Assembly: GCA_022376515.1 (NCBI GenBank)
Contig: WTXI01000120.1
Location: 46,423 to 110,422 of the forward strand
Reading direction: 5' to 3'
Source: Lactifluus volemus
Taxonomy: Eukaryota; Basidiomycota; Agaricomycetes; Russulales; Russulaceae
DNA: 64,000 nucleotides
The position numbers were made by a program, and so were the translations under genes. The number at the start of each line of letters is the position of its first letter. The first letter of the stretch is position 1. Positions 14,619 to 26,710 of the stretch are shown here, in pieces. A model generated the notes under the pieces. That model saw only the letters and a program-made list of their open reading frames with translations. It was not told the origin of the DNA and did not search any database.

Positions 14619-16379
14619 CTGCACGTAGACAGAAAGAACGACATCGGCAGACAAAGGATATCCTGTGCGCATGGATTGCACAAGTGATGTATGATATATG
14701 GTGCCAATACATAGCAGGGAATATCATAGGTTGTATGCTTTTTCACACCCCCTTCACCCTCCCCCTTTTTTTTTTGTTCTCGATATTCTATGGACAGTTG
14801 CCGTTTTTCTGGGGTAGAGTTGGTAGAGTGGTAAGCGGGATGATACGCGGTATGATTACGATACACGGCTAATTACTGTATAATCTGCTCCACGTGACAA
14901 TTGGAAACAAGGTAAGACTTGAGTTGAGCTATCGTTCAACTTGGTCAAAGGGCTCGAAAGAGTTTCGTATGTAGCGCTTTTGAATACAATACACGCATCG
15001 GTCTTAACCATTTTCAGCGAGCGGGTTACTGGGTTCAACCAGAAACGTGGGACTAGGCACCACTGTTAGCGTCAGTAAGTTACAATGGGAAGCTCGTTGC
15101 GTGTATGGTACTTTGGATGTCAGCTTGGGATGGAATCACGAAAAGCACTTTTTTTTAAATTTATTTTAAATCCACATTTGTATACGGAACATGTAGCGAT
15201 GACAAAGACGCGGTCCCCGAGGGCGGGACCCGGCCCGGGGCCTCCCGATGATTTTCTGGCCTTCCCCGGTATACTGTACGATGCATTTCCGCCATTTCCA
15301 CGCTTTTATGTTGCCGTTGCTCTCCTTCCAAATGATACCCGAGAGAAGGTGACAGAGACCGACACTTCCGGGGTCACATCGACTAGCCCAGGTTTGGCCA
15401 CGCTAATACTTCTGCGATGAGCATCAATCAGCTCCGGCCCCTGGATATATGCTACATAAATAAATTAGCTTTCTAGCCGGCGGCCCATCTTGAAGATTTT
15501 TCACTTCTCTCTTCTTCAGCGTTTCTGATAATTGTTATGTGCAGATCCCTATTTATGATCATTGCATCTCGGACCCCAGGCACCACAGTCATAAGGAGAT
15601 CAGGGCCAGTTGACCTGTCGATTCGACAGAGTTGTGATACAGAGCTATCGCGATGGCAACAGCCGTATCGTGTAAGGCCAGTTGCGCGGCTCGCCTTGAA
15701 ACTACGCACGTTCCTATCTTTACGCCTCGGGCTCGGTGTAGAGAATGTTCACACCGTCCTCGTGTCTGAATAGTTCGAGCTTTACCTGAAGGTAATTAGA
15801 GGTAAAAGAATAAAACTAGTCACTCTATCATGATCTACCCATGATTCACGCCAGTAGCTTCCATGCCGGTGGGATTAAATATAGTTATCACCTCAATTAC
15901 CCCTCAAGAGTCCGAAATTCCGAGTCGAGATTTGATTCGCTAGTCGAAAGTCGGACCTCGGAAGCATTTCATCGACTCTTTCTCGGGATTCGGATCTGTG
16001 GCAGCACTCATATTATTTTTCCGCCCAAAGAGTTCACTGGCACTTTTCCCGTTTCCCACTCAATCTGCAGGCACGAGTTAGCGAAGGGAACTGCCTTCGC
16101 TAAACGTGCAAAAAATAAAATTGCAACAATGCTGACCTGCCATGGCTCGGACAAGTCGTGGCCAAGGTCGGGGCAGCTGTTCGGAGAAACACAACACAAA
16201 CGCTTGCCTCCCCAAAAAAAAACCATGAGCGCGCGCGCGCGCACGCAATCCTCTCATGGGTTTTTGGGGGTCGTCATATAAAAAGTCCCAAGAACCGTTC
16301 ACATGTCTCTCTCGGGTTTCAACCATCCTCGTCCGCTCTCTTATCAGTCTAGCAAGACTTTTCACGCTCGTTTTCTGAA
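14619..16379. other. Intergenic, Hog1 to aspartic protease
   Basis: About 1.76 kb. The frames seen are short and featureless. A GC-alternating run lies near 16229-16243. The last 120 bp are the promoter of the protease gene (see the TATA entry). Confidence 0.6.
16277..16283 (+). promoter_or_regulatory. TATA box of the aspartic protease gene
   Basis: TATAAAA about 97 bp before the start codon. The following leader (about 16300-16379) is visibly related to the leaders of the two protease-like genes at 26586 and 32389 (on the minus strand) and to a scrap at 30174-30365. The family shares core promoter as well as coding sequence. Confidence 0.7.
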
Positions 16380-18018
16380 ATGTACCTCTTCGCCTTTGCC
16401 CTAGCTGCACTTCCCTTACTCGCCGCGGCTATCAAGCTCCCAAAGTCCCATCGTCGCCTCCATGGTCGTAGTAAGGGTGGAATTTCAATCCCCATCGCCA
16501 AGCGTGGGCATATCACCGCTGACAGTACCGTGAATATTGTCGCATTGATGGAAGAGACCAATCACATTATCGAGTACGCACTCCGTCGTACTATTACTGT
16601 GTTCTCCAGTGATTTAGTGTCATCTCGCATTGGACAGAAAGTTGCACGATGGCTTTCTCGCGTTCAAGAATAATAAACACTATGACCACCCCCTTTCTCG
16701 GAGCATCACCCGGCCGTCGCCAAGAAAACGAGACACCAGTAGCGTGCCGTTGAACCATGAATATTCGCAATGGTACGGTGCTCTCGATCTCGGCTTGCCA
16801 TTTCAGGAATTTAATGGTATGGTCTTTCGGGTTGATGTTCAAAAACCGCTCCCTGACTCCTCGCCGCTCTGATGCAGTCCTCTTCGATACTGGTAGCGCC
16901 GATCTCGTCGTAGCCTCGATGCTGTGTGAATCGAGCTGCACGGGACATACACGTTACATCCCAGAAGCCAGTGTGACTTCCCGTAATTTGAACAAGCTGG
17001 TCGACCTTACTTACATGAGTGGCGGCGAGATTTCGGGAGAGCAATATACCGACGTCGTTACGGTTGCTCGTCTAGCTGTATGCAGATCCCTTTTTTTTTT
17101 TTTTTTTGATTTCGGGATCAAGTGTTGATGCGCTGCCCGACAGGCTCTTGGTCAGACATTCGTGGCTGCGACCCAGTTTAATGACGTGTTTAGTATTGCA
17201 AACTTTGCGGGTGACGGCTTGTTTGGGCTGGGCTTCCAATCTATATCTAAACTCAACGCGCCTACGGTACTCCAAACCCTGGTCTCGGAGGATGCACTGG
17301 ACAACTCCACGTTTGCTTTCAAGCTTGATTCCTCCTCCAACTCCGAACTTTTCCTTGGCGGCGTCAATCATGCTCTGTATACCGGTGACTTCACCTGGGT
17401 CTCGCTGACTGTTGAGGTTTGCCACACTTCACTACTCTGTCAAATGTGGATGCAAATACGACCGTTTTCGCTAGGGTTTCTGGCAAGCGACCATTGACAA
17501 CGTTGTTGTGAATGGAGTCCAGGTGGCAGGAAGCAATCCGGTAATCTTTGATTCAGGTTCCAAAGGGATGATTGGTGATTTGAACAGCATCGCGAATCTC
17601 TATGCCGGCTTCTCTGGAGCCCAGCTGTCACAATCTCTTAGTACTAGTACCTTTCAAACTTACACCAGTGCGTTAGTACTTGATGCAGCCACTTAGCGAC
17701 GCATGAATTGACCTATCTTCTTATGTCAGTTCCATGTAACTCCAACACTCCCGTTTCCGTCACTGTTGGTGGGAAGACTATCGTTATTTCTGCTGTCAAT
17801 TTTAATCTCGGTTATGTCGATGCTGCTAAAACCATCTGTGTCGGCGGTGCGTATGGGGGGTCCAATATCAATGGTGAGTTGGCCCGTTACTTTTCCTGTA
17901 GGCAGCGCTGATAGGTTGTGACACAGGGGTCTGGATTCTTGGTGAAGTTTTCCTCCGGAGCACCTACACTGCCTTCGACTTTGGCAATGGCCGTATTGGA
18001 TTTGCCGACCTCGCGTGA
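16380..18018 (+). CDS. Secreted pepsin-like aspartic protease (family A1)
   Basis: Seven exons (16380-16573, 16638-16816, 16878-17077, 17144-17416, 17475-17667, 17730-17873, 17927-18018) give 424 residues. The protein starts with a signal peptide ([17 protein letters not shown]), followed by a propeptide of about 80 residues. The first catalytic motif is [12 protein letters not shown] with Asp intact; the second is [13 protein letters not shown], also with Asp. The C-terminal [25 protein letters not shown] is typical of the family. I expect an extracellular or vacuolar acid protease. The first intron's phase is supported by the two paralogues at 24984-26586 and 30779-32389, whose introns fall at the same place. 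A poly-T run of about 17 lies inside intron 3. Confidence 0.92.
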
Positions 18019-18174
18019 CGCAAATAGTCTCATCCATTACTAGCGAATCTACCCTTTGGTCATGGGTGACATTTTCATTTTCGTTCTACCGTAAGATACC
18101 AAAATACCGCTACCAATAAATGCCCGCGCTTTTGAGATACCCCTAATATTGAAGCGCACCCACCTTATTGATGA

Positions 18175-18213
18175 GATATCGATCATCCATGTGGCACATG
18201 GATGATCGATATC
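18175..18213. repeat. Perfect 39-bp palindrome (19-bp arms, 1-nt centre)
   Basis: The arm GATATCGATCATCCATGTG (18175-18193) is followed by one G and then its exact reverse complement (18195-18213). It lies between the protease gene and the protease relic. Such a long perfect inverted repeat can extrude a cruciform and is rarely kept by chance. It is not a terminator in the bacterial sense, and no T-tract follows it. Confidence 0.9.
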
Positions 18214-18269
18214 AGATTGCCGCGGGATTTGAGATTGCCACGAGAAATGGCAACTTGAAGCAACACACC

Positions 18270-18600
18270 GGCTTTGATACAGGTACCACCCAAATCCTCG
18301 GTGATAATGTTGGAATTTCGAACATCTTCGCCTCGATGGTGCTTACTAGCTGTCCTGCAATCACAAATATGTGACCGCCTCTACACCAGTGCGTTACTCA
18401 ATGCAACCACTCAATAATACCTGATTAATCGTTGGATTCCAGTTCCATTGTGATCTCAACGCCCCCACGTCCATCACTGTTGACGGGAGGAGGTTCACTA
18501 GTTCTCCTCCCGTATCGCTGGTGTGGCAACGCTGACGGGTAGTGATGCAGAGTTTCTAGGTAGCAAGACTGGGTTCTTTGTGAATCGTAGTTAGCCATGG
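18270..18600 (+). pseudogene. Relic of an aspartic protease 3' half
   Basis: One short frame carries a clean second active-site motif, FDTGTTQILGDNVGISN, as in A1 proteases. It is followed after decay by a piece resembling the fifth intron (CTACACCAGTGCGTTA) and by PCDLNAPTSITVDG, corresponding to [14 protein letters not shown] of the intact gene upstream. There is no continuous frame and no N-terminal half. It is what remains of a tandem copy that, unlike the genes at 25 and 31 kb, still had the second aspartate. Confidence 0.8.
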
Positions 18601-18601
18601 G

Positions 18602-19026
18602 TTTGGTGTGCCAGTACCTTTCATGCAGGTCCTCCGCGCCACTTTGAACATCTAGTAGTAAACTAGTAAACGTAATTTCACAAGCAAGTCAGAATTGATG
18701 TCGAGCCGACGGCCGACACTGGCAGTGCCACACGGCCGCACTTTACTGTTCGCCGTTTGCGAACGTTTGCGAATTTGAATACAAAGTTTGCGGATCCCAA
18801 CAGGCCCTTAGGCTGTGTTCTTCAGCAATATTAATGACAACTTATTAACTGCGTTAGGAAACTGGTAACGCTAATGCCTTGACTTGTTAAGAAGCGTACG
18901 AGTGCACCCACGTCGGGTCCTCGGATGTTGCTAAAAAACCGAGAGCCTGAACTCCGATTTTACGCGACTTGCTCATCTAATCACATCCCATTCTTGACGA
19001 TTCTCACGCTGGCCGTTGTGCCCCAA
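18602..19026. other. Intergenic, protease relic to methyltransferase 3' end
   Basis: About 420 bp with no recognisable gene. It holds the 3' flank of the methyltransferase gene and nothing else that I can identify. Confidence 0.6.
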
Positions 19027-22000
19027 TCACCCAGTAACCATAGCATCCTGTCTGGTTTTACGCCATTTTTTAAACTGTGCTTCGTGCAGCTCGCGCCCAA
19101 TAGCCGCCGAAACGGGCCAAGGAACTGCATTTCCAATTTGTCGGTGCATCTGATGGGATCGTTAAACCGGGATGAGGTAAAGAAAAGGGATACATATTAA
19201 GCCCACCGTCACGACATTGTCATTGATCGTATAGAAGACAAATGAGTCTGGGAACCCTTGGGACCGTGCTAGCTCACGGACGGTGACCATGCGATGACAC
19301 TTCAAAAGATCACTGGCTGTGAGTAAAGGTGGGCGTAATGTTTGTGACGCCACATACATAAGGATTCAGTACGCGTGATTGCTTGGCCGTCGGCTCGACA
19401 TTCGTAACCGTCGTCTGGAACACGAAGCTCTTATCCAATCGACCATACAGTCCTTTAAACAAACGGAAAGGGTCGTCTTTCCTTCCCAAGAGTAAAGCTC
19501 CGAGAACTTTCGTTCGCACCTGGTCGGAAGCCCTTCCTCGAGATTGCAGACGCTGGATCTGAAAATTGCCATTGCCAGTGTTCCTTTTCCAGAGCTAAAC
19601 AATGCACGGGGTCAGAACAGATGAAGAGCATCACGAAACGTGATTCCTACCTCGATAGTCCGCACGGGCAGTCAGAGGAATATTGACCACGCTGAAAGCC
19701 GGTCGGCACCATAATGATCAGTATGCATGTATCGTAGGTCTAGCGACACGCCCGCCCACCGTTCTACAGTCGCTGGCTTCAGCGTCCGGGTGAAATGTTG
19801 CAGATTCTCCGTTCGCGCTTTGCGACACCAGGCCTGGAATGACGTGCGCGGTGCATGTTGGTACCGCACCACGCCCCCGTAACCAACGTACGGCTTCTCG
19901 GGGTCGCACTTCAACACCGGTATTTCCGTCGCGCGCTTCTCAGCCTCGATACGCTTCTGCGCAGAGAGACGGTTCAGGCTGGGGTTTTTCCTGCGTTATC
20001 TCTCGTGAGATGTCATCCTCGGAACCGAAGTCCGGGCACGCACCAATCAAACCGCGGTAAGTCGCTGATGGCGTCGTCTATAGAGACAAACTTGAAGGGT
20101 GCCGTGCCTGGCTCAGCCCGCACAGCCCGCGCGATATCGCCGTTCGGAAATCGAATCTCGAGTTTGTGAGTTTGTGGAAAGTCATGCGTTGGCTGCGGCA
20201 CAGCGACTAGGGGGTATCCCCGCCGCGCTGCGAAAAGGAAAAATCGGACCCGCGTCTGTGGAGTGCCGTAGTGGGCCGCCTGCAGTAGGCAGAATCGAAC
20301 CTGGTAGCTACACACGACGGATGTCGGATCATTGGCGATGATAAGGTCATCACTGAGGAATTACAACAAACTTCATGGAGAGCATTGCCTGAACGAGGAA
20401 CTTTAGCCCGCCCATGTTGATACCACCCGCTGTCCGGTGCTCGTCCACCTGGGTCGCATTGAGGTTGTAGCTCAAGAACCCACGAACGTTCTCGAAGAAG
20501 CAATACTTCGGCTCCAAAAAGTCGACCCAAGAAAGCAGATTCAGAATAAGGTTGCTCTTCATGTCATTCGCCTTCTGGAACATGTTCAACCGGGAGTGTG
20601 GCTGGCTGACGAGTTCTCCTTGCGTGTCAGCGGGCGGGATACGTAGGATGGAACACGTACCAGGGGAAGCCAGCAGTGATCACGTCAATATCGCCTGGCT
20701 GTGGAGGCGGCGGTAGCCTCGTGTTGTCGTATATATCCTTTGGCACCTCATCGTCCTCAAGCAAACCACTGTGCGACTTGACAGCATAACGTAGTACGTC
20801 ATTCACGCACTGGTTGTAGACGATCGTACCCGGGGAGTTGCGCCTAGTAAAAAGGAGACCCCGTCATTACATTCCGCTGTCTCTGCCACAGAGAGACATG
20901 TTCTGCACACACCGGAAGGTCCGCGCTGCACTGGGAGCAATTTCAACTGCATGTGTAGTCTCCATGCTGCTCGCACTCTCCATCCCCAAGCTCATCGCTC
21001 CTGCGCCAGAAAATACATCAAAGGCCCTGAGCTTATGCACATGCGCCTCCTCGCTGAACGACACCACCTCTGCGAGGCGGTCCTGAAGCACAAACGCACA
21101 AGTCTCACACCCGAACCCTGTGCTCTCTTCGAGCAGCTCACGCTCATTCCATGATGCGGGGTGGCGTCGGGGAAAGCGGTATTTGTAATAAAAGTAACTT
21201 GGGCCAAGTGCAGCCCACAGCTCCATGTCGAAAATGAGGTTGTGGTGTAGGACATAACACGGAGCTAGCACGTCGTGGAGCGGCACCTCCTTAATCTCGT
21301 CTGTGAAGAACAAGTGGCGCTGAAAGAAAGGGGAAAAAAAATAGGTTTTGCAGCAGAGAACATGAGGAAAACAAACCTCGTCCCTGAGCTCATTAGAGGG
21401 CAGCAAGTCCGCGAGATCCGACACACGCCCGAGCAACTGCATCTTGACCCAGACCGGATCACCGGAGTACATCCCAACGAACTGCGCAACGTGAGAGGGG
21501 CCTTGCTCTGCGCGCACGAGCGCAAAGTCCCCCGCGTGGAAAATTGCCCCATGGATCGCAACACCTGAAACCACCCCCGCTTTGCGTATAATACGTCCAC
21601 GTGCCTGCGTCTCCTCTTCCTCTCTGCGGGCACAGAGGGCACAGTTATTCGGTGGGTCCACCGCTGCGTACGAATCACTTAGAGGGGGAGGATCTGTGAA
21701 CGACGCGTCCTTCTTGTCAAACATGAACCTCAACATGCCAATCAGCATAGTAAAGTTCAGAGGAGAAGTTGAACGAGCACTCACCGAAAGAAATATCCCT
21801 CAAAATCATTTCCCACTGAAGCGACACCGGACATGTCCGTAACGGGGACAGTGCCACAGAGGTTGATCAGGGGAAGGGTATCACATAGAGGGGTGAGGAA
21901 CAACTCCCGCAGATCCGCGATGTCGTCGAGGAAGGTATTAGAAGCATGGTCAAACCACTGTACGTGTACACGCTCGTCCTCGCCGTTGATATACACAATG

Positions 22001-23937
22001 CGACAGAACCTGAATTTTCCGTTATATCCACGACATGGGTACTAGATAAAAAAAATCGTACCAAAAATAATTCGCGAGCTGTGCGTCGAGCGGGGCCGCA
22101 TCAGGGGTGGCAGGGAGCGACACGGGCACGTGACCCTTCTTCGCCTCATCGTTACCGATGGGTACAAGCGCGACGTCCCCAACCTAGATAAAAGCCCCTC
22201 TCAGGGGTCAGGTCCTTTTGTTCGCTATTGAGCAGGTGACGGCACACGTATACCTTGAATATAACTTTCGGAAGTAAGCCTCGTACATCGCATAGCGCAA
22301 CGCGGTGCATAAACGGCCGGCGCGGATGAACTCTCCAGGGAACAGGCGCCTCAATGCTTTGCGCGTCCTCAACGCACAGCGCCATTGCGAGCGCGCGAGT
22401 TAAGTAACCCCTCTCCATGTTGCTAATACTCACACCAGCAGATCTTCGTGAACGTGGGACAGGTAGCCGCCGGCCAAGAACGACGAGCTGTTCTCGGAAC
22501 AGGCCTGTAGCGAGAGCGGCGATACGTGGCGTGACGTGCGTCTGGTGCTGGTTCTCTGGGCGTAGCACGGCGATATCGGGGTTGGCCACGCTGGCAGGTA
22601 GACGGGACGGCAGGCGGCAGACACGTGCACGCAACCCTGGACGCGGACGCAGGGGCAGAGGCGCGCCGATCGGGTTCCTGGCACCAGTAGAAGGAGCCAG
22701 AATAAGCTGGAGGAGAGGTGCGCTACGTAGAGTTCGTGCCGTGGTCTCGTCAAGGGTGTCGAGCGCAGCAAGTATTGTCGGGGTCTTTCACCACACTGAG
22801 GTGAGTCTTATGCTCTGTGATGAACATAAGTTATGTCCGTAACGTACCGCTTCTTTTACGTCGCGCGTGTCCAACACATTGGTACTTCCGCCCATATCCA
22901 CGCAGACAGTGAGCTGGATTTCAGCGAGAAAGGCCGCAAGCGGTGTGTGTGCGTCGCGCATGAGAGCACACACGAGAACCTGTGCGATCTTGTGCGCACG
23001 GAAGAAAGGCATGTATAGTGGGCGGTAAATGGGCGAGGGCACACCAAGAATGTACCACGCCGTGGTCGTCTCGAGGTATATTGGGCTGCATATCCGAACG
23101 CATACACATGAATCCCATCATCTCTGACCAAAGAGGAATGAGGACATACTCATCTCGTTTCGTGTAGTCAATCGTATACCTCAGCAACGCCCCGAGCCGC
23201 AGCCGCACTGACACTGGCTTTCCTTCCTCCGAGTCTTCTCCATCAATATTGCCGCCATCGTCGTAATCGCCATCATCTTCTTGCCCTGCGTCCTCCTCAT
23301 TGTCAAAGAAGGGCGATGCAGCGCCTGCGCCCTCTGGAGCCCGCCGAATGCTACCACCATTCGAGGCGCCATCGAGCGCCTGCAAGGATACCAACGCGAG
23401 GGCCAGCGCTCCGCCATCGTCTTGAGCGTCGCTCGGGCGTGCGTCAAAGACTGCCCAATCGTGCAACATACGCACTGGCTTTGCCTCCTCTGTACTGACG
23501 GCGGTGAAGGGGAGGATCGCGTCGGATTCACCGAGGAGAAAAGCAATGTCGGGGGCAGACTCGGGGAGTTCATACGAGTGAGGGGTATAATATAGAGGTC
23601 CGACCTCCTTGTCTTCCCAGTTCTGCTGTGGCACTGAAGGGTCGCGGCTGTAGCGTTTCGCGGGCTATTGCAGGTCATTCATGAATGAGTCAAATTTAAA
23701 GAGAGAGAGAGAAGTACAACAACGCACGCGGTCATTCGTGCCACCAGACAACTTGCGTTTGCCGTTCAAGAAAGGCTGCCCACCCTCACTTTCAACTTGT
23801 TGTTCTTCCGTGTGCTCTTGCCCTCGCCTTTCGTCCTCCGCCTCGCCGACCTCACCTTCATTAAGTTCATCCGGAAAGCTGACCTCCCAGGCAGTCGGAC
23901 GGCGTGTACGTTGTCCTGTTGTTAAGCCTAGTGGCAT
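19027..23937 (-). CDS. DNMT1-type DNA (cytosine-5) methyltransferase with RFTS and BAH domains
   Basis: Seventeen exons from 23937 to 19027, joined in frame, give about 1,299 residues. After an acidic N-terminus comes an RFTS-like region (LHDWAVFDA, LRLGALLRYTIDY, TTAWYILGVPSPIYRPLY). The first BAH domain contains VGDVALVPIG, HVQWFDHASNTFL and ADLRELFLT. The second contains HAGDFALV, VKMQLLGRVSDL and KEVPLHDVLAPCYVL. The catalytic domain has motif I DVFSGAGAMSLGM, motif IV with the catalytic cysteine (GFPCQPHSRLNMF), motif VI FFENVRGFL, motif VIII LLQAAHYGTPQTRVR, the target region TVTNVEPTAKQSRVL, then VRELARSQGFPD and IGNAVPWP. It should act in the nucleus, probably maintaining CpG methylation. 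The join near 22440-22480 is the least certain. GTG 23961 is in frame upstream but is not needed. Pieces of its 5' end recur at 24101-24890 and 30366-30690. Confidence 0.93.
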
Positions 23938-24100
23938 TTCTGGATTAAGGTGCGTGGCCACAACCGGTTACAGTACTGTACCCCGCAACTGCGTCCTACT
24001 AGTAATTTGCGACACTTTATTAATAACATCGATACTGTACAGTACCTTCTACCTTCTACTCGCATTGTGGCAGCTTCCATCGCTACAGGTTCCTGAATAG

Positions 24101-24890
24101 GTGGCCACATATCCGAACGTATACACATGAATGTCATCATCTCTGTCCAAAGAGGAACGAGGACGTACTCGTCTCAGCAACGGTCCAAGCCGCAGCCGCA
24201 GCTGCACTGACACTGGCTTTCCTTCCTCCGAGTCCTCCCAATTGATATTGTCGCCATTATCGTGATCGCCACCACCTTCTTTCCCTGCGTCCTCCTCATT
24301 GTCAAAGAAGGGCGAGGCAGAGCCAGCGCCCTGTGAAGCCCGCTGAATGCTACCACCATTCGAGGCGCCATCGAACGCCTGCTAATGGACCAACGCGAGG
24401 GCTCGCGCTCCGCCATCGTCTTTATCTTTGCTCGGGCGCGTCAAAGACTGCCTAATCGTGCAACATACGCTTTTCCTCCTCGGCATTGACGGCGGTGAAG
24501 GGGAGGGTCGCGTCGGATTGCAATATCGGGGGCAGACTTGGGGAGTTCAGCTGAGCGCCGAGGGGTATAATATGGAGGGATAGATGTCCGGCCTCCTTGT
24601 CTTCCCAATTCTGTTGCGGCACTGAAGTACTGAAGGGTCGCGGCTGTAGCGTTTCGCGGGCAATTGCAGGTTGTTCCTGCCAGTGAATGAGCCAAAGGCA
24701 AAGAGAGAGAGAAGTGCAACAACGCACGCGGTCGTTCGTATCACCAAACAACTTGCGTTTGCCGTTCAAGGAAGGCTGCCCACCCTCACTTTCAACTTTT
24801 TGTGCTTCCTTGTGTTCAGGCTCTTACCCTCGTCTCTCGTCTCCCTGTTGATAAGCCTGGTGGCATTTCTGGATTAAGGAATGTACAGTG
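24101..24890 (-). pseudogene. Partial copy of the methyltransferase 5' end
   Basis: The block repeats about 23080-23960 in the same orientation: exon 1, intron 1, exon 2 and part of intron 2. Shared marks include the AG-repeat tract of intron 1, the GKRKLSG(D)TNDR exon end and the NWEDKE stretch. Exon 2 is broken by indels, with a stop in the copy of the ALDGASNGGSIQRA region, and no catalytic domain follows. It is not a gene, though a transcript starting at its copied promoter is possible. Its right part is itself repeated at 30366-30690. Confidence 0.88.
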
Positions 24891-24983
24891 GATGACCACA
24901 ACCGTTACTGTACATGTAACTAGTACGCAATGACCTGCATGTAAGGTACTGCAACGAATATATGAAGTCTCTACCCATGGCTA

Positions 24984-26586
24984 CTACGATTTAAGGGTGG
25001 CAAATCCGATACGGCGGTTGCCAACATCCCAAACAGTGTACATGTTCCGGAGGACAGCGTCACCAAGAAGCCAAACAGCTGCGTCATAACCCGTCAGCCC
25101 TGCCACAGGAGAACTGAGGTGCCAATTTACCTCCATTGGGAAGATTAGAGTGCGCGACCGCATTTGCGATGCATTCATTAAAGGTCTCTGTATGTCTGAC
25201 AAACGAACTAGGAGAAATAACGAACTGCTTCCCCCCAAGCGTGATGGAAATGGGTGTGTTGAAATTACATGGAACTGGAATAGCACGATTAGTCAGATAA
25301 GTAGCTGCATTCTCATTGTAACCCACTAGTATAGACGCCACCACCATATCGTGATGACGGCTTAGCACCCTTGATCTTGGTGAAGAGATTCGCAATTCCA
25401 GCAGGAGTACCAATAATTTGGGCGCTTCCTGTAGAAAAGATTGCCTTTGTTCTTCCTACCACCTGGTGTCCAGCCACAGAAATGTCATCGAAAATGATCG
25501 CCCAGGCAGCCTGACCAAGAAAAGATCATATTAGCATTCACAAACTGATGCTTCACAGAGTAACATGGCAAACCGGGGCAACCAACGAGAGCCAGGTGAT
25601 ATCCCCGACAAACAGAGCATGGTTGAGGCCACCGAGGAAGAGCTCGGAACCAGATTTACTGAGCTTCAAACCGAAGACAGAATCGACCACAACCCGTCCC
25701 TGGACCAGGGTCTGAAAGACTGAAGGCGCCTTAAGTGCGGATGATTCCTTGAAACCCATCCCCATTATGCCGTCGGCCTGGAAGTGCGTCATATCAAAAG
25801 AATACTCAGTTGCAGCCCCAAAGGTCTGTTTAGGAGCCTGTCGTGCACAGTATCGGCGCTTGATCTTAAAAAAAAGGGTCCGCATACTTTAAGGCCGCCA
25901 ATGCCAATACCGTCAGTATATTGTTCCCCTGAAATCGTTTCTCCAGACACCGCTTGAATATTGAACGTCTTTGAGAGATCCTGGGCGGTGTGGCTTTTTT
26001 TGGGGTCATAACGTCTATGTCCTTTGCAGTTATTTCCACATTTAATCGAGGGTACGACGAGTTCGCTGGTGCCAGTATCGATAACGACTGTATCAGACCA
26101 AGGGTTAGAGGGCGGCTTGGGCTACTAGCCAGAAAGGCCATACCAGTGAATGGCTGGCTACCGATTGTGATGAGACCAAACCAGTAATCACTGAATTCGC
26201 TGCCACTCAACAGCAAACTACCAGTGGCAGGCTCCGCTGCCCGTTCGATGACCTCGGGAAACTTGTTGAAGGGGTGGGCCGTACCAGTGTTTCGCTCGTA
26301 CGCAGCAAAACCGCGCCTCAGCTTCCTGTCAACACGAGTGGCGATATGTCACTGGATGAGCGGTGATATTGATATTGTGAAGAGCATACGCGATAGAATG
26401 ATCCTTTTCATTGTCTATTGCGGAAGTATTTGCGCCAACTTTGGAAGAGCTGTGATGCTCGGTGAGGGGGATTGCGACACCACTGGCAAGAGGAGCATGG
26501 GACGGAGACGGAGACGGAGACGGAGGTCTCGGAATAGCCAAGGTAAGGAAGGGAAATGTAGCAAGGATGAACACGAAGATGTACAT
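24984..26586 (-). CDS. Aspartic-protease homologue, second catalytic Asp replaced by Ser (copy A)
   Basis: Seven exons (26586-26390, 26325-26144, 26087-25888, 25837-25574, 25510-25327, 25274-25131, 25078-24984) give 421 residues with no frameshift or stop. There is a signal peptide (MYIFVFILATFPFLTLA), a Pro/Ser-rich start of the propeptide and KLRRGFAAYERNTGTAHP. The first active-site motif VVIDTGTSELVVPS is intact. The second, normally FDTGT, reads AIFSTGSAQIIG: the Asp codon is TCT (25435-25433). A1 proteases need both aspartates, so no proteolysis is expected. Cysteines KCGNNC and the C-terminal GDAVLRNMYTVWDVGNRRIGFA are kept. Intron positions match the active gene at 16380-18018. The intact frame suggests selection or a recent origin. 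Binding or inhibitory roles are only guesses. Confidence 0.88.
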
Positions 26587-26702
26587 TTGTGAAAACGAGT
26601 GGAGAACCTGATGTCTTACAGACCGGTAAAAGAGTGGATGAGGATTGTTGACCTCGAGGATATGTGAAACTTGAATGCTTTTGGGGCTTTTGTGTGTGTG
26701 AC

Positions 26703-26710
26703 TTTATATA
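26703..26710 (-). promoter_or_regulatory. TATA box of protease homologue copy A
   Basis: TATATAAA on the minus strand, about 117 bp before the start codon. The leader that follows contains CAACAATCCTC, shared with copy B and related to the active protease leader near 16320. Confidence 0.65.

Noticed and set aside
23281..23595. 104-residue plus-strand frame
   Set aside because: Antisense shadow of methyltransferase exon 2, whose own frame is protein-like.
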